From Pseudomonadota bacterium (GTDB taxonomy: Bacteria; Pseudomonadota; Alphaproteobacteria; Rhizobiales; Hyphomicrobiaceae): a stretch of 64,000 bases of DNA. The stretch lies in NCBI GenBank assembly GCA_023430315.1, contig JAEZAW010000239.1, positions 5,864-69,863 on the forward strand. Reading direction: 5' to 3'. Both the position numbers and the translations under genes were made by a program. Numbering within the stretch: the stretch's first letter is position 1; every line of letters begins with the position of its first letter. Under the pieces are notes generated by a model that worked only from the letters and a program-made list of their open reading frames with translations, made no database searches and was not told the DNA's origin. This document shows positions 47,149-56,599 of the stretch, piece by piece.

Positions 47149-47236
47149 GATCACCTCGCAATGAAGCCTCAGAGCAACCGTTGGGCCTTGCCGGCGTTCG
47201 ACTGATCCAACGTCAACGATCACGAATGCTATCCTA

Positions 47237-48439
47237 ATGACCGTAACGGAGAGACGAGCCGGCCATATCAGGGATCTGCCCCTGAGGAGACTGCGTGACC
47301 TTGCAGATAGGGGGCAATTCACGCTCGGCATTGAAGAAGAGTATTTCCCGCACGATCTGACGAGCAACAAAGCTGCCACGCGTACGCCCGAAGCCCTATT
47401 CGAACAGGCCAACGAAGCCACCGGGGGTCGAGTCGAACGAGAGTTTCTGCAAGCTCAGGCAGAGGCCGTAACTCGCCCGCACTCGAGTATGAGTGCCGCT
47501 CGAGCAGAGCTTCAGTTCATTCGCAATATCTTGGGTGGATTAGCTCGAGAGCACGGATTTGCCTTATTGGCATCCGGAACGCATCCAACCGCGGACTGGC
47601 GTCAATCAGAGCAGACTGACAATGAACGCTATGATCGGGCAATGAATGACCTACGCATGCTCGGCCAGCGCGACATGCTTTGCGGAATGCACGTTCATGT
47701 TGCGGTCCCCGACCCCGGCCGTCGTGTCGACCTCATGTACCGGTTGATTCCATATCTGCCACTCTTCGTTGCGCTTTCGACTTCGTCCCCCTTCTGGACA
47801 TCGCGCATGACGGGTCTGAAGAGTTATCGTCTCACCGCGTACGATGAACTGCCTCGGACGGGCCTTCCCGAACCCTTCCGCACCAACGAGGAGTACGATT
47901 CCTATGTCGATGCGTTGGTGAAAGCGCGCATCATCGATGACTCGAGCTTTATTTGGTGGATGTTGAGACCTTCGGAATCGTATCCTACGCTGGAGCTTCG
48001 GGCCACAGATTGCTGCACGCGCCTCGAAGATGCCATCGCCATCGCGGCTCTCTTTAGAATTCTGGTCCGGCATCTCTATCAGAACCCGCGCGTCAACGAT
48101 GACAGCAACTCGGTCACACGCGCGCTCACTATCGAGAACAAGTGGCGCGCACAGCGGTACGGGGTAAAGGGCACCTTCGTTACTGGCGAAGGAGAAATCT
48201 CTGTTGGCGAGCAGCTAGAGCGCGTTCTCGAGCTGACGGCAGAAGATTCCTTAGCCCTAGAATGCCCGGAAGCCGTGGATTGCCGACGGATTGTTGCTGA
48301 AGGAGCCTCAGCAGATGTCCAGCTCGATATTTTCCGTGCTCACGCAGCTCAGAGCGAGCGAGAAGCGCTCGGCGCCGTTATTGACTGGATCGCGCGTAAA
48401 ACGTCGCAGGGCGGCGCGGGCATAGAGACCGTCCCTTAA
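47237..48439 (+). CDS. GCS2-family carboxylate-amine ligase (YbdK-like)
   Basis: 400 residues. The GCS2 signature FTLGIEEEYFPHD, FLQAQAEAVTRPHSSMSAAR, GTHPTADWR, LCGMHVHVAVPDPGRR and the C-terminal SYPTLELRATDCCTRLEDAI are intact. The family forms gamma-glutamyl or related amide bonds with ATP (weak glutamate-cysteine ligase), so a thiol or peptide-like protectant is possible. The region 48440-48697 after it holds nothing recognisable. Confidence 0.93.
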   Translation: MTVTERRAGHIRDLPLRRLRDLADRGQFTLGIEEEYFPHDLTSNKAATRTPEALFEQANEATGGRVEREFLQAQAEAVTRPHSSMSAARAELQFIRNILGGLAREHGFALLASGTHPTADWRQSEQTDNERYDRAMNDLRMLGQRDMLCGMHVHVAVPDPGRRVDLMYRLIPYLPLFVALSTSSPFWTSRMTGLKSYRLTAYDELPRTGLPEPFRTNEEYDSYVDALVKARIIDDSSFIWWMLRPSESYPTLELRATDCCTRLEDAIAIAALFRILVRHLYQNPRVNDDSNSVTRALTIENKWRAQRYGVKGTFVTGEGEISVGEQLERVLELTAEDSLALECPEAVDCRRIVAEGASADVQLDIFRAHAAQSEREALGAVIDWIARKTSQGGAGIETVP

Positions 48440-48697
48440 AAATAGGAAAACGTGCGCTGAAGTTGCAAATATGCAGAGTGCGGGATAAGCGATGCGTGCA
48501 CGCAATAGTACCCCCTTTCGCATGCGGCGGCGGCATGGTCAGCTCACCACCTGAAACTGTTACAGTGCGCCGAGTTCGCAGATGAGGACGCCTTCTAAAG
48601 CCTCCCCGCAGCTTGCGGGGCAACTTCGCGACGCGATCCCGCAACCCAAAGCCCCAGCGCACGTTTTGCACTTATGCATTTTCCGCAGGAGCGCGTC

Positions 48698-49054
48698 ATG
48701 GAAGGCATCGACGAAACCACAGCGGCCATTTCGGCCAGCAAAGTAACTGGGACGTAGGTTCACAATACCGATGGCGATCACCTGGGCCATATCCAGGATT
48801 GGTCGACAAAAGATCAGGAAAGGTCGCCTACGACGTCATGTCGTTCGGCGGCTTTCTTGGTATTGGAGAGCGCTATCACCCGCTGCCATGGTCTACACTC
48901 AAGTACGATACCCGCCAAGGCGGTTATGTCGTAGGCATTACGATCGAACAGCTCAAGGGTGGTCCGAAATTCGAGGCTTGTGAGCTGCCAAGTTGGGGCG
49001 AACGCTCTTACCAGACGAGGCTGCACGAGCACTACAAGGTCGCACCTACTGGGC
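48698..49054 (+). pseudogene. PRC-barrel protein with amber codon and frameshift
   Basis: ATG 48698 with GGAG 8 bases upstream. MEGIDETTAAISASKVTGT is followed by TAG (48755-48757) and then VHNTDGDHLGHIQDW in the same frame. One base is missing near 48802, and the PRC-barrel continues in a second frame as VDKRSGKVAYDVMSFGGFLG, ERYHPLPWSTLKYDTRQGGY and RLHEHYKVAP. Intact homologues are one protein of about 120 residues. Confidence 0.8.
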
Positions 49055-49081
49055 AGTGTAGTGCGCGGCTTTTGAGGATCC

Positions 49082-49309
49082 TTAGTCGCGCGCCTGAAGG
49101 TTTTGCACGCCTGCCACTTCCAACTCAGCGCGCGCTGCTTCTCGCTTCGCCTTAGCTTCGCGGAGCAGAAGCCGCAAGTCACCGCAGGGTGCCTGTGCGG
49201 CCTCTCGGCCTGCGATAAGACGCTCCAACATTTTCACGGAAGCCGACGCGTCATTGAATCGCCGGTGTATTAGATGAACCGGCGTAGTTCGCTTCTCCCA
49301 TTCTGCCAT
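49082..49309 (-). CDS. IHRRFN-family small helical protein, copy 2
   Basis: 75 residues from MAEWEKRTTPVHLIHRRFND, followed by ASVKMLERLIAGREAAQ and a LLLREAKAKREAARAELEVA helix. Predicted all alpha, coiled-coil. Homologous to 49390-49674 directly upstream and to the decayed copy at 18654. Tandem duplication with divergence. Function unknown. Confidence 0.65.
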   Translation of the reverse strand: MAEWEKRTTPVHLIHRRFNDASASVKMLERLIAGREAAQAPCGDLRLLLREAKAKREAARAELEVAGVQNLQARD

Positions 49310-49389
49310 GGCGGGGCCACTCACGCATACTCGGTCACGGTGCTCCTCTAACGCCAGCTGCAAGGCGGCGTTCCACGTCGCGGACCGCG

Positions 49390-49674
49390 TTATCTTGCCG
49401 GCTTGGCACCGGACAGGATTTTGGAACGGCCGGCCTTTGCGAGCTCGGCGTGCGCGTCTCTTTTCTCTGCCTCTGCCTCCTGCAACCGCTTCCACAGCCG
49501 CGAGAAGTCCTCGCCGAGGGATTTGCGGATCTCAATCAGGCGCTTCAATCCATCGACGTGGGCAGAAATCTCATTGAACCGACGATGGACCCGCTGGGCG
49601 GGTGGCAGGATCTCTTCTTCGATGGCTTCCATTGCATGCGGGCTACCGGCATCTTCGACGTTGAGTTGGGCCAT
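49390..49674 (-). CDS. IHRRFN-family small helical protein, copy 1
   Basis: 94 residues from MAQLNVEDAGSPHAMEAIEE. The core QRVHRRFNEISAHVDGLKRL, IEIRKSLGEDFSRLWKRLQE, AEAEKRDAHAELAKAG is the longest version of the family in the window. An ATG three codons earlier is possible. It precedes copy 2 by 80 bases on the same strand. Confidence 0.7.
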   Translation of the reverse strand: MAQLNVEDAGSPHAMEAIEEEILPPAQRVHRRFNEISAHVDGLKRLIEIRKSLGEDFSRLWKRLQEAEAEKRDAHAELAKAGRSKILSGAKPAR

Positions 49675-50144
49675 GGCGAGCATCTCTTGATCCGTGTTGC
49701 GACCGCCCGGACAACTCAATCTCAAGCTCGCCGGTTCCGCTCCGTGTTAGCCAATCCTGCGCGAGCTTTACACGGCGGTGTCCGATCATCGCGTGGTGGT
49801 GAAGCAGTCGAAATGCATCCGCGTCCGCCTCACCGGACCGCGCTCGAGCCACGAGGTTTATGGCATCCTGCAGCCACCGCCACTCTCAAAGCCACCTCTT
49901 CCTCGCGCGCCCGTATGATGTCGGGATGTTCCGACAACGGGCCTTGGTCAGAACTCGATCTGCTCATCGTCACCTCTCTCCGCACCAAGCCAGCGACACC
50001 TTTCCTGCTGATCAACGAGCGGATGGGCTGCGTCGCGCCCGGTCGCTCGGCGCGCATGGCGCCCGCTCTGCATGGACAACCCAAAGAACATTTCATCGAA
50101 GTCGGCTTCAATCGCCGACTGATCGAGAACGGTCTCGATAGGAG
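49675..50144. other. Stretch with possible coding debris
   Basis: On the minus strand, EHPDIIRAREEEVALRVAVA (about 49880-49940) and, in a second frame, WLQDAINLVARARSGEADAD with FRLLHHHAMIGHRRVKLAQD (about 49720-49880) look like one frameshifted small protein. I cannot name it and mark it as probable debris. Confidence 0.35.
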
Positions 50145-50666
50145 TTATCGTGGCTTCGACCTAATTGTCGGAGGCCCTAGGTAGATGACCATTCCCGTGA
50201 GGTTCGATGACGACTGCGTTGCAGTCCCATATCGCGAGCGTCCGCCGAAGGAAGCTCCGGAAAATTTGAGGTCAGACGTGTTTCCGCTGACCTCTTCTCG
50301 GAGAAGGTAGTGCGCGACCAATAGGGGGACGACGAGGCCTAACGCGAAGAAGACGACATTCTGCGCGAAGCCTCGCCAGGAGCTACGCCGACTTTCCTCG
50401 TGCAGGAAGCCGTTGAATATCTGTTTCAATTGAATGCTGACATTAGGCTGCGTGGGATCGAGCAACTGGCGGAGCGGCTGTTCGTGATGCGGGATCTCGG
50501 TGCGTACCAAGACATAGCCTGCCTGTTCCGCGAGTTCTTGCGCTAGAGCGCGCCGACGCTCAGCAGCAGACAAGGAATCATGAAGTGACGTCAGGGCAGC
50601 GACGAGTACCCCCAGTCCCAAACTGACGAGGACTACCCCAGTCGTGAACGGCACATCCGACAACAT
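50145..50666 (-). CDS. Two-helix membrane protein, unknown
   Basis: About 173 residues from MLSDVPFTTGVVLVSLGLGV. One N-terminal helix (VVLVSLGLGVLVAALTSL), a soluble loop with charged helices (AERRRALAQELAEQAGYVLV), a second helix (VVFFALGLVVPLLVAHYLL) and a polar tail. No family recognised. A TTG start three codons earlier is possible. Confidence 0.6.
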   Translation of the reverse strand: MLSDVPFTTGVVLVSLGLGVLVAALTSLHDSLSAAERRRALAQELAEQAGYVLVRTEIPHHEQPLRQLLDPTQPNVSIQLKQIFNGFLHEESRRSSWRGFAQNVVFFALGLVVPLLVAHYLLREEVSGNTSDLKFSGASFGGRSRYGTATQSSSNLTGMVIYLGPPTIRSKPR

Positions 50667-51162
50667 TCCCTCCAACGAAAGTGGAGCGAGAAAACGAACG
50701 TATCGTACGCAATGCCGCTTTCAACTGGACGTCGATAGCTTGCTTAACGGCGGCGCTTTGCCGGCGCGCTGCCACGGCTGCTCGATGAGAAACGTCGGAA
50801 GCTGCGGCTGGCGGCCCACGGTGAAGTCGTCGAGCACGTGCGTCAGTACCCATATCGCAGGACGCAAGGCTATTTTATCTGGCGCGAGGGTTTACCAGCG
50901 GAGTATCATCGTTTGCTTTGGTGGTGGTTCGCGTTTCGGCTTTCCGGCCTTTACCGCCGTCCTCGCGATCTTCTGGCTCTTGATTGCTAAGCCGCACCTG
51001 GTCGACTGACGCTGTTCGGCGCGAACATCCTCTCCACGTTGCTCCTTGCCTTGGGCAAGCTGTGTTTGCTTTCCGGCCGCTCTTGCAAGAGGAGGCGCGG
51101 CCTGTCGGACCACAACCATTATTACTGTCGACTCCCAACGATTGTTTTCGGAGTGCCATTGC
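50667..51162. other. Stretch without an identified gene
   Basis: A plus-strand frame around 50780-50990 reads LDEKRRKLRLAAHGEVVEHV and RRTQGYFIWREGLPAEYHRL, protein-like but without a start or a known family. Otherwise nothing. Confidence 0.35.
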
Positions 51163-51966
51163 TCACCGTACGGGTGGAGTATGAAGAGGGGCAAAGCCTA
51201 TGTGGGAAGCCCTCGACCCATAGTGGTTGGGCTGACTGAGATGTCTCAATTGCTCTATGTAGAGATCGGCTATTACGGGCAGATGATCAGAGGCGGCACA
51301 CGCGCTGCGATCAACGCGCATATGGCCAAGCATTTGTAGCGGCCGCACGTAGATGCGATCAAGTCGGAAGACAGGCCAAGCAGCGGGAAACGTTCGAAAG
51401 CGGCTCCTGCCGGGAAATAGCTCTCGCAACGCCCGTTGCACAGACCCGTGCCAGAACCAATCGTTGAAGTCGCCCAGCATCACCAGTGGCAAGGGGCTGG
51501 ATATGGCAAGCGCAGCGAGCTGACGCGCTTGGCGATGCCTCTCGCGCAAGCTCAGCCCAAGGTGCACTGCGATGACCCTCAGAAGGCCTGCTGGCGTTGA
51601 AACAATCGCCTCGATCGCAGCGCGTGGCTCGCGCCGCTCGACCGAAATGTCGTGGCGGGCAAAGAATGAGATCGGCCATCGGGTAAGTATAACGTGGCCG
51701 TAGTCTCCCTCCGGCGCCAGGATCATACGCGCCTCTGCACGGTGTTCTCCCAGACTCAACGCCAGGGTGTCGAACGCTTGAGTGTCGCCGCTTCTGCGCG
51801 CATCCACCTCCTGAAGTGCGACGATATCGGGCGAATGCTTCTGCACGTGCTCGATGACGCGCGGCAAGTCGGGCCGGCCAAACATCGCACGCGCACCGTG
51901 GATGTTCCAGGTCATGACCCGGATTGGCGAAGTCGCTAGCTCAGAAGAATTGCTGCAAGCCTGCAT
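51163..51966 (-). CDS. Endonuclease/exonuclease/phosphatase family protein (YbhP-like)
   Basis: 267 residues: IRVMTWNIHGARAMFG, DIVALQEVDARR, VIAVHLGLSLRERHRQ, LVMLGDFNDWF and ASDHLPVIADL are the EEP metal-site motifs. No signal peptide is clear. Together with the adjacent phospholipase D-type and UPF0104-type genes it forms the same trio as E. coli ybhP-ybhO-ybhN, so a lipid-phosphate or phosphodiester role is more likely than DNA repair. It is divergent from the PLD gene. Confidence 0.9.
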   Translation of the reverse strand: MQACSNSSELATSPIRVMTWNIHGARAMFGRPDLPRVIEHVQKHSPDIVALQEVDARRSGDTQAFDTLALSLGEHRAEARMILAPEGDYGHVILTRWPISFFARHDISVERREPRAAIEAIVSTPAGLLRVIAVHLGLSLRERHRQARQLAALAISSPLPLVMLGDFNDWFWHGSVQRALRELFPGRSRFRTFPAAWPVFRLDRIYVRPLQMLGHMRVDRSACAASDHLPVIADLYIEQLRHLSQPNHYGSRASHIGFAPLHTPPVR

Positions 51967-51989
51967 TGGGATCCCCCGGCGGTCCCAAG

Positions 51990-52014
51990 GGAACGCAGTG
52001 GTCTGTCATTCGTT
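51990..52014 (+). promoter_or_regulatory. EcfG promoter of the PLD gene
   Basis: Exact GGAAC-N16-CGTT, 46 bases before the start codon at 52061. Confidence 0.8.
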
Positions 52015-52060
52015 TCTTCTCTCCAAAGAGCCAGGCCACTCCCGGATATTCATTACGCAC

Positions 52061-53497
52061 ATGAAAACAGTGAGCTTAGATCAGTTGACGGCTGGCGCGA
52101 GGCGCGCTGGCTCGATCATTAACGAGGGCAGGAATTGTGGCGGTTGCCACCTTGCAAAACGCGCAGCTGTCCTCGTCGATGGTGAAGCGTATTTCACGCG
52201 ACTGTCCCAGTGCCTAGCCAAGGCCCAGCAATCCATCTTCATCGTGGCATGGGATTTCGACGCCGCTATTCGCCTAGTGCCAACCGAGAGCGATCAGACG
52301 GTTGGTACCCTGCTGCGGTCTCTCGTGGATAGCCGGCCAGACCTTCATGTGCGGGTCCTGGTATGGAGCGAGGCCACGATCCATGCCCCGGGGGCGACCC
52401 TGCCGCTCCTCCTTGGCGACGATTGGAGCGATCATCCCCGCATCCGGGTCGAACTCGACAAACGTCATCCCTTATATGCGGCTCATCACCAGAAGATCGT
52501 AAGCATCGACGACCAGATCGCGTTTGTCGGCGGTATGGACTTGACGGTCGATCGATGGGACACGCCGGAACATGCGAACGATTGCGCCTATCGCGTGAAA
52601 CCCGATGGGACGCCCTACAAGCCCGTCCACGACGTCCAGATGATTGTAGAGGGCGAAGCTGCAGGAGCTCTCGCTGCCATCGCCCGCCAACGTTGGAAAG
52701 CGGTGACAGGCGAGGACGTTGCGTCAGGTTTCATCGATAGTGCTCTCTGGCCTGACGGCCTCCAGGCCCAGTTCACGAACGTGTCCATTGCAGTCTCAAC
52801 GATTTTTCCGCGCTGGCGCGGCCAGGTTGGCTGCAGCCAATCTTTCCAAATGACTGTCGACGCGATAGCGGCCGCGCGGAACTCAATCTACCTGGAAGCA
52901 CAGTATTTCACTTCGCGCCGCATTGGGCGAGTGATCGCGCAGTCTCTGGCGAAGCCAGAAGGTCCAGAAATTCTTGTCGTCGTCGGGCTGAACTCGCACG
53001 GCTTCATCGAGCACTACGTTATGGGGCGCAATCGCGATCGATTGGCACGTAGGCTCAAGAACCGAGACCCTTACGGTCGTTTCCGGATCTATTATCCGAA
53101 GTTGCCGTCCGGAAAGGACCTCACGCTTCACTCAAAAATCATGGTGATCGACGATACATTCCTGCGGGTTGGCTCCTCCAATCTCAATAATCGATCGGAG
53201 GGTCTCGACACCGAGTGTGACGTTTCAGTCGAAGCGATCAACGATGAGACATCTGCCATGATCGCCAACGTGCGTGACACGCTCCTTGCGGAACACCTCG
53301 GCGTGGATGCAAGCAGGGTGAGGCGGGTAGTTAGTGACGAGCGCTCTCTGTTCAGAGCCGTCGACCGGCTCAATGTGAATGCCCGTCGTCTTGAAACTAT
53401 TCCCGGACTTAGCGAGAAGGGCCCGATATCGCCGGTAGTCGGCACGTGGCTATTGGACCCGGCCCGCCCCTTTCTATCCCGCTTCCGATTCGGATGA
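52061..53497 (+). CDS. Phospholipase D-family protein (cardiolipin synthase-like, ClsB/YbhO type)
   Basis: 478 residues, two HKD motifs: HHQKIVSIDD with VGGMDLTVDRWD (about 145-170) and HSKIMVIDD with GSSNLNNRSEGLDTECDVSV (about 350-385). Both catalytic His-Lys-Asp sets are intact. Such proteins transfer phosphatidyl groups (cardiolipin synthesis) or hydrolyse phospholipids. An exact EcfG promoter and the ybhPON-like neighbours suggest stress remodelling of the membrane. It overlaps the convergent YbhN-like gene by 24 bases. Confidence 0.93.
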   Translation: MKTVSLDQLTAGARRAGSIINEGRNCGGCHLAKRAAVLVDGEAYFTRLSQCLAKAQQSIFIVAWDFDAAIRLVPTESDQTVGTLLRSLVDSRPDLHVRVLVWSEATIHAPGATLPLLLGDDWSDHPRIRVELDKRHPLYAAHHQKIVSIDDQIAFVGGMDLTVDRWDTPEHANDCAYRVKPDGTPYKPVHDVQMIVEGEAAGALAAIARQRWKAVTGEDVASGFIDSALWPDGLQAQFTNVSIAVSTIFPRWRGQVGCSQSFQMTVDAIAAARNSIYLEAQYFTSRRIGRVIAQSLAKPEGPEILVVVGLNSHGFIEHYVMGRNRDRLARRLKNRDPYGRFRIYYPKLPSGKDLTLHSKIMVIDDTFLRVGSSNLNNRSEGLDTECDVSVEAINDETSAMIANVRDTLLAEHLGVDASRVRRVVSDERSLFRAVDRLNVNARRLETIPGLSEKGPISPVVGTWLLDPARPFLSRFRFG

Positions 53498-54460
53498 TCC
53501 GAGCTGACCCTTCTGGGTCGGCGAAACGCGATTGTAGGCGAATTCGGATAGAGCGAGAGACGCTAGCCCCAACGGTAACGGCAATATGTAGTAGGCCAAG
53601 CGAAAGATGATTACGCCTGCGAGCGAGCTTTCGCCGGGTAAGAGGAGCAGGACAGCAGCCTCTATAACCCCCAGCCCGCCCGGTACATGACTCGCGATAG
53701 CCAGAGCATTCGCCAGAACATAGACGGTCACGACCGCGGGATACGACACCTGCGAAACAGCACCGAGCGCCTGGTGCAAGCACGCAGCCACCAAGGCAAA
53801 ATTGAGCGTCCCTATAAAGATCTGAGCTGCAGCGAGCTGCACAGTGGGTAGATCGAGCTCCCATCGAGCGAACCGTAGTGCTTTCGTGTAAGTGGCGGCT
53901 GCCGCAATATAAGCGGAGGGCACCATGAGGCAAACGGTCCCGAATAGTTGCGCCATACCCACGCTCAACCCAGTGACGCGGCTCGACAGCTGCGGCATGG
54001 TGAGAAGTGAAATCCCACCCAATGTGATTAGACCGAGGCCGACCGTCACACCACAAAAGACAATGAGCTTGGCGACATCGACAGCGCTTACTCCCCACCG
54101 TGAGTAAAAGCGATATCGAACGGCACCACTGCTGAGAGCGGCAAAGCCAATGTTGTGCCCCAATGACAGTGCGGTGAAGGACGCAAGCGCAACACGACGG
54201 TAGGGCAGTGGCCAATCGACGTACCTAAGAGCTAGCCAGTCGAAGGCGGTCAGGCACAAATAGCTGCCGGCAGCCATAGAGACGATCATGAGTGCTTGCG
54301 ACGCTGAGATTGTCGAGACGGTCGCTGCAGCGGTAGCAAAATCAACGCGTGCGAGATTTCGTAGTACTAGTAAAGCTGCGACTGCGACAGTGATCGCAAC
54401 AACAACGCCAACAATAGAACTGCGTAACCATGTCCTCGCGGGCGCCGTAGGAGAGGGCAT
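53474..54460 (-). CDS. UPF0104/YbhN-like membrane protein (LPG synthase TM domain)
   Basis: 328 residues with about eight membrane helices, matching the lysylphosphatidylglycerol-synthase transmembrane family: VDWPLPYRRVALASFTALSL, GHNIGFAALSSGAVRYRFYS and SHVPGGLGVIEAAVLLLLPG are its conserved blocks. The catalytic LPG domain is absent, so it is more likely a flippase or scaffold (YbhN in E. coli is linked to cardiolipin synthase B). Convergent with the PLD gene. Confidence 0.9.
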   Translation of the reverse strand: MPSPTAPARTWLRSSIVGVVVAITVAVAALLVLRNLARVDFATAAATVSTISASQALMIVSMAAGSYLCLTAFDWLALRYVDWPLPYRRVALASFTALSLGHNIGFAALSSGAVRYRFYSRWGVSAVDVAKLIVFCGVTVGLGLITLGGISLLTMPQLSSRVTGLSVGMAQLFGTVCLMVPSAYIAAAATYTKALRFARWELDLPTVQLAAAQIFIGTLNFALVAACLHQALGAVSQVSYPAVVTVYVLANALAIASHVPGGLGVIEAAVLLLLPGESSLAGVIIFRLAYYILPLPLGLASLALSEFAYNRVSPTQKGQLGSSESEAG

Positions 54461-54771
54461 ATTATTCTATCCGAACCGATAACGGCGCATGCCGCAATCC
54501 CGACAAGCCGCAGGAAGGTGTTTGCGCCTCTCCCTGCGGAGACGATCGAGTGCACCCACCGCATTTTAACGCGCTACCGCTACAAAGGTTCAGGATCGCC
54601 GCGGGCAAGCAACAGGCAATTAAGCAAGCCTAGGGGGCGCGCTGTGCGCGCGCCATTTTACCGACAGGCGCAGGCCCCGCTCTCGCTCCCAGAGAGCGCG
54701 TTCGTGCGTGGTCTTCGCTGGACATCCTATGATCCGCTCTACATAGCATCTGCCGCTCGCTGCCCAGCTTG
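54461..54771. other. Stretch without a recognisable gene
   Basis: About 310 bases. Nothing recognisable on either strand. Confidence 0.5.
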
Positions 54772-55041
54772 TCAAAGATAGGCTGGGATTCTTGGGCCAT
54801 AGTCATACACGCGCTCCCGCCTCCCATTCGGGTGAGCGATAACACAGCCGTACGATGCGGGGCCCTCACGGTCTAATTTCTTGAGCCGAACAGACGCCGC
54901 CGCATCCAAGCCACCGAAAGGAAGGCGCTGCACGAGATCGCGTATCTCACAGCACAAAGCCTCCTCCCGTTCGATGCTGGCGAGCTCTTGCATGGTTCGA
55001 TTGGCCAGAAGGATCTCGGCCTTGCGCGCCCGTGCGTCCAC
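54772..55041 (-). CDS. Possible hypothetical protein (89 aa)
   Basis: GTG start at 55041. KAEILLANRTMQELASIERE, EIRDLVQRLPFGGLDAAASV and GCVIAHPNGRRERVYDYGPR form a plausible small helical/beta protein. The ribosome-binding site is weak and no family is recognised. Confidence 0.4.
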   Translation of the reverse strand: MDARARKAEILLANRTMQELASIEREEALCCEIRDLVQRLPFGGLDAAASVRLKKLDREGPASYGCVIAHPNGRRERVYDYGPRIPAYL

Positions 55042-55548
55042 AAGGCTGCGTGGAGGTTCTCCTAACGCGCTGAATACATCGACGACGACGCCTATGCGTC
55101 CGCTCGCGGCGTCATCGAGTTGTTCCGTGATCCGCCGCGGGTTGCGGCCTTGCGCACGCTCCCCTCGAGCACGTGTTGCACGCCGAGGTCGTGTCCAACG
55201 TCGCGGACATCGACCGCTTGGCCTTTCGCGCCGCTTTCACCGGCGATGAGCAGCAAGCTGAACAAGCCCGTCAGCGGGCGGAGGAGGCATGGCGCGAGCG
55301 CAGAACATTCCGCCCCAGTACAGCCCGACGCGACCCCTGGTCGGCGAAGCTTATAATCCTCTTCTTGGGCATAATGTCCCTTATGGGTTCGGCGGTCTCG
55401 GACTATCGCTTATTCCGGGTGGCGCGCTGAACCAAATCGGATCTGAATGGTTGATATAGACAAGGTTACATCGGTCCGGGCATGCGCCTAAGAGTAGAGG
55501 TGTTCTTGAGTTTAGCCTGGTCGTCCTGGGTACGAGTTTGGACAGATG
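55042..55548. other. Stretch with an unidentified frameshifted remnant
   Basis: On the plus strand, DDDAYASARGVIELFRDPPR and, one frame over, HAEVVSNVADIDRLAFRAAF with TGDEQQAEQARQRAEEAWRE look like one broken protein (about 55075-55310). I cannot assign a family. Confidence 0.35.
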
Positions 55549-55833
55549 TCAGTAGTCGGAGATCAGGAGTTTATTGCTCTGCAGCTCAGTCACAACGCCG
55601 AAGAGAATTCTCTCCGCGTTAGCCTTGTTGTACGAGTCGACATAAAGTTGGAAGCAGCGGCCCCAGCCGCTCACGTCCTTACCTGTGTCACGCAGCGCGT
55701 CGATCACTTGTTTCCGGGCAATGACCCAAGCGATCTTGGCTATACTGGTTTTCGGGGATTCACGGTATGCGATCCAGGCGGACTGCTGCCGCTTGTTGGA
55801 GGCGAGGGCCTGGAAATCATCATCGAAGGCCAA
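55549..55833 (-). CDS. Hypothetical protein, second copy of a paralogous pair (5' end uncertain)
   Basis: Frame reading FDDDFQALASNKRQQSAWIA, ARKQVIDALRDTGKDVSGWG, RCFQLYVDSYNKANAERILF and LLISDY. The only start in frame is TTG at 55833, while the open frame extends upstream to about 55927 without ATG or GTG, so the gene may have lost its start. Homologous to the broken copy at 45938-46260. Function unknown. Confidence 0.55.
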   Translation of the reverse strand: MAFDDDFQALASNKRQQSAWIAYRESPKTSIAKIAWVIARKQVIDALRDTGKDVSGWGRCFQLYVDSYNKANAERILFGVVTELQSNKLLISDY

Positions 55834-56599
55834 ACGGAAAGTTGCGGGTCGATACGGAGGATACTTAGTGACAAAGTAGGTGGCGAAGAGGATGAATGAA
55901 CGCCAGCAGACGTCATCACGTCTTCTTTAATCAGACGTCGCCACGCTAGGGCAGAACGCAATTAGAGGTGGGAAGAGGATTGCTGTTTAGCGCGTACATT
56001 GACCGCGTCGAGCAAATCCGAACAGGCCGCATCTTTTTTTTCCCTTCTCGGCTCATGCTGGCTGCGGTCACCTCATGTCAGCATGCCGCTCGACGAAATC
56101 TTTTCGTAGGCGTTACCAACCTCCGCTTCGAAGAAGGTAGCGAAGCGCCGTGGCGGGCGAAGAAGGTTCTGTTGGCCGTGGGATACTGTGCGTGCGAAAT
56201 CGCTCCCAGCTTCACTAGCGAGAGCTCACGGCTTATAGGCGAGCCAAAGTTCAAGGTAAACAGTTAGCGTCAGTTTGCAGGAAGGACTTTTCTTCACCCC
56301 CTGACTGTTGGCATTATCGATTCCCGCTATCGCCGCGAAAATGCCGACGTTCGTACAGAAGCAGCTTGTCTGGGTATGTTTTCGTACCCTCTTGGCGGCG
56401 CTCTACTCGAGCCGCTCGGCTTAAAGAACGCGTCGCGCTGAACCGAGCCACTCCCATCCCGCCGGCTCGGTTTATCGCAGAGCATCGATCGGCAATGTCG
56501 ACGCGGGCCTGAAAAACAACCCGCAAGCAGAGGCATGGCAACTATTTCGGGCATGCGCACTTTACCCAAAAGGCACGTTCTTGCCACCTGCGGGAAGAA
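55834..56599. other. Stretch without a recognisable gene
   Basis: About 760 bases. No known domain, no GSR motif, no RNA gene found. Confidence 0.5.
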
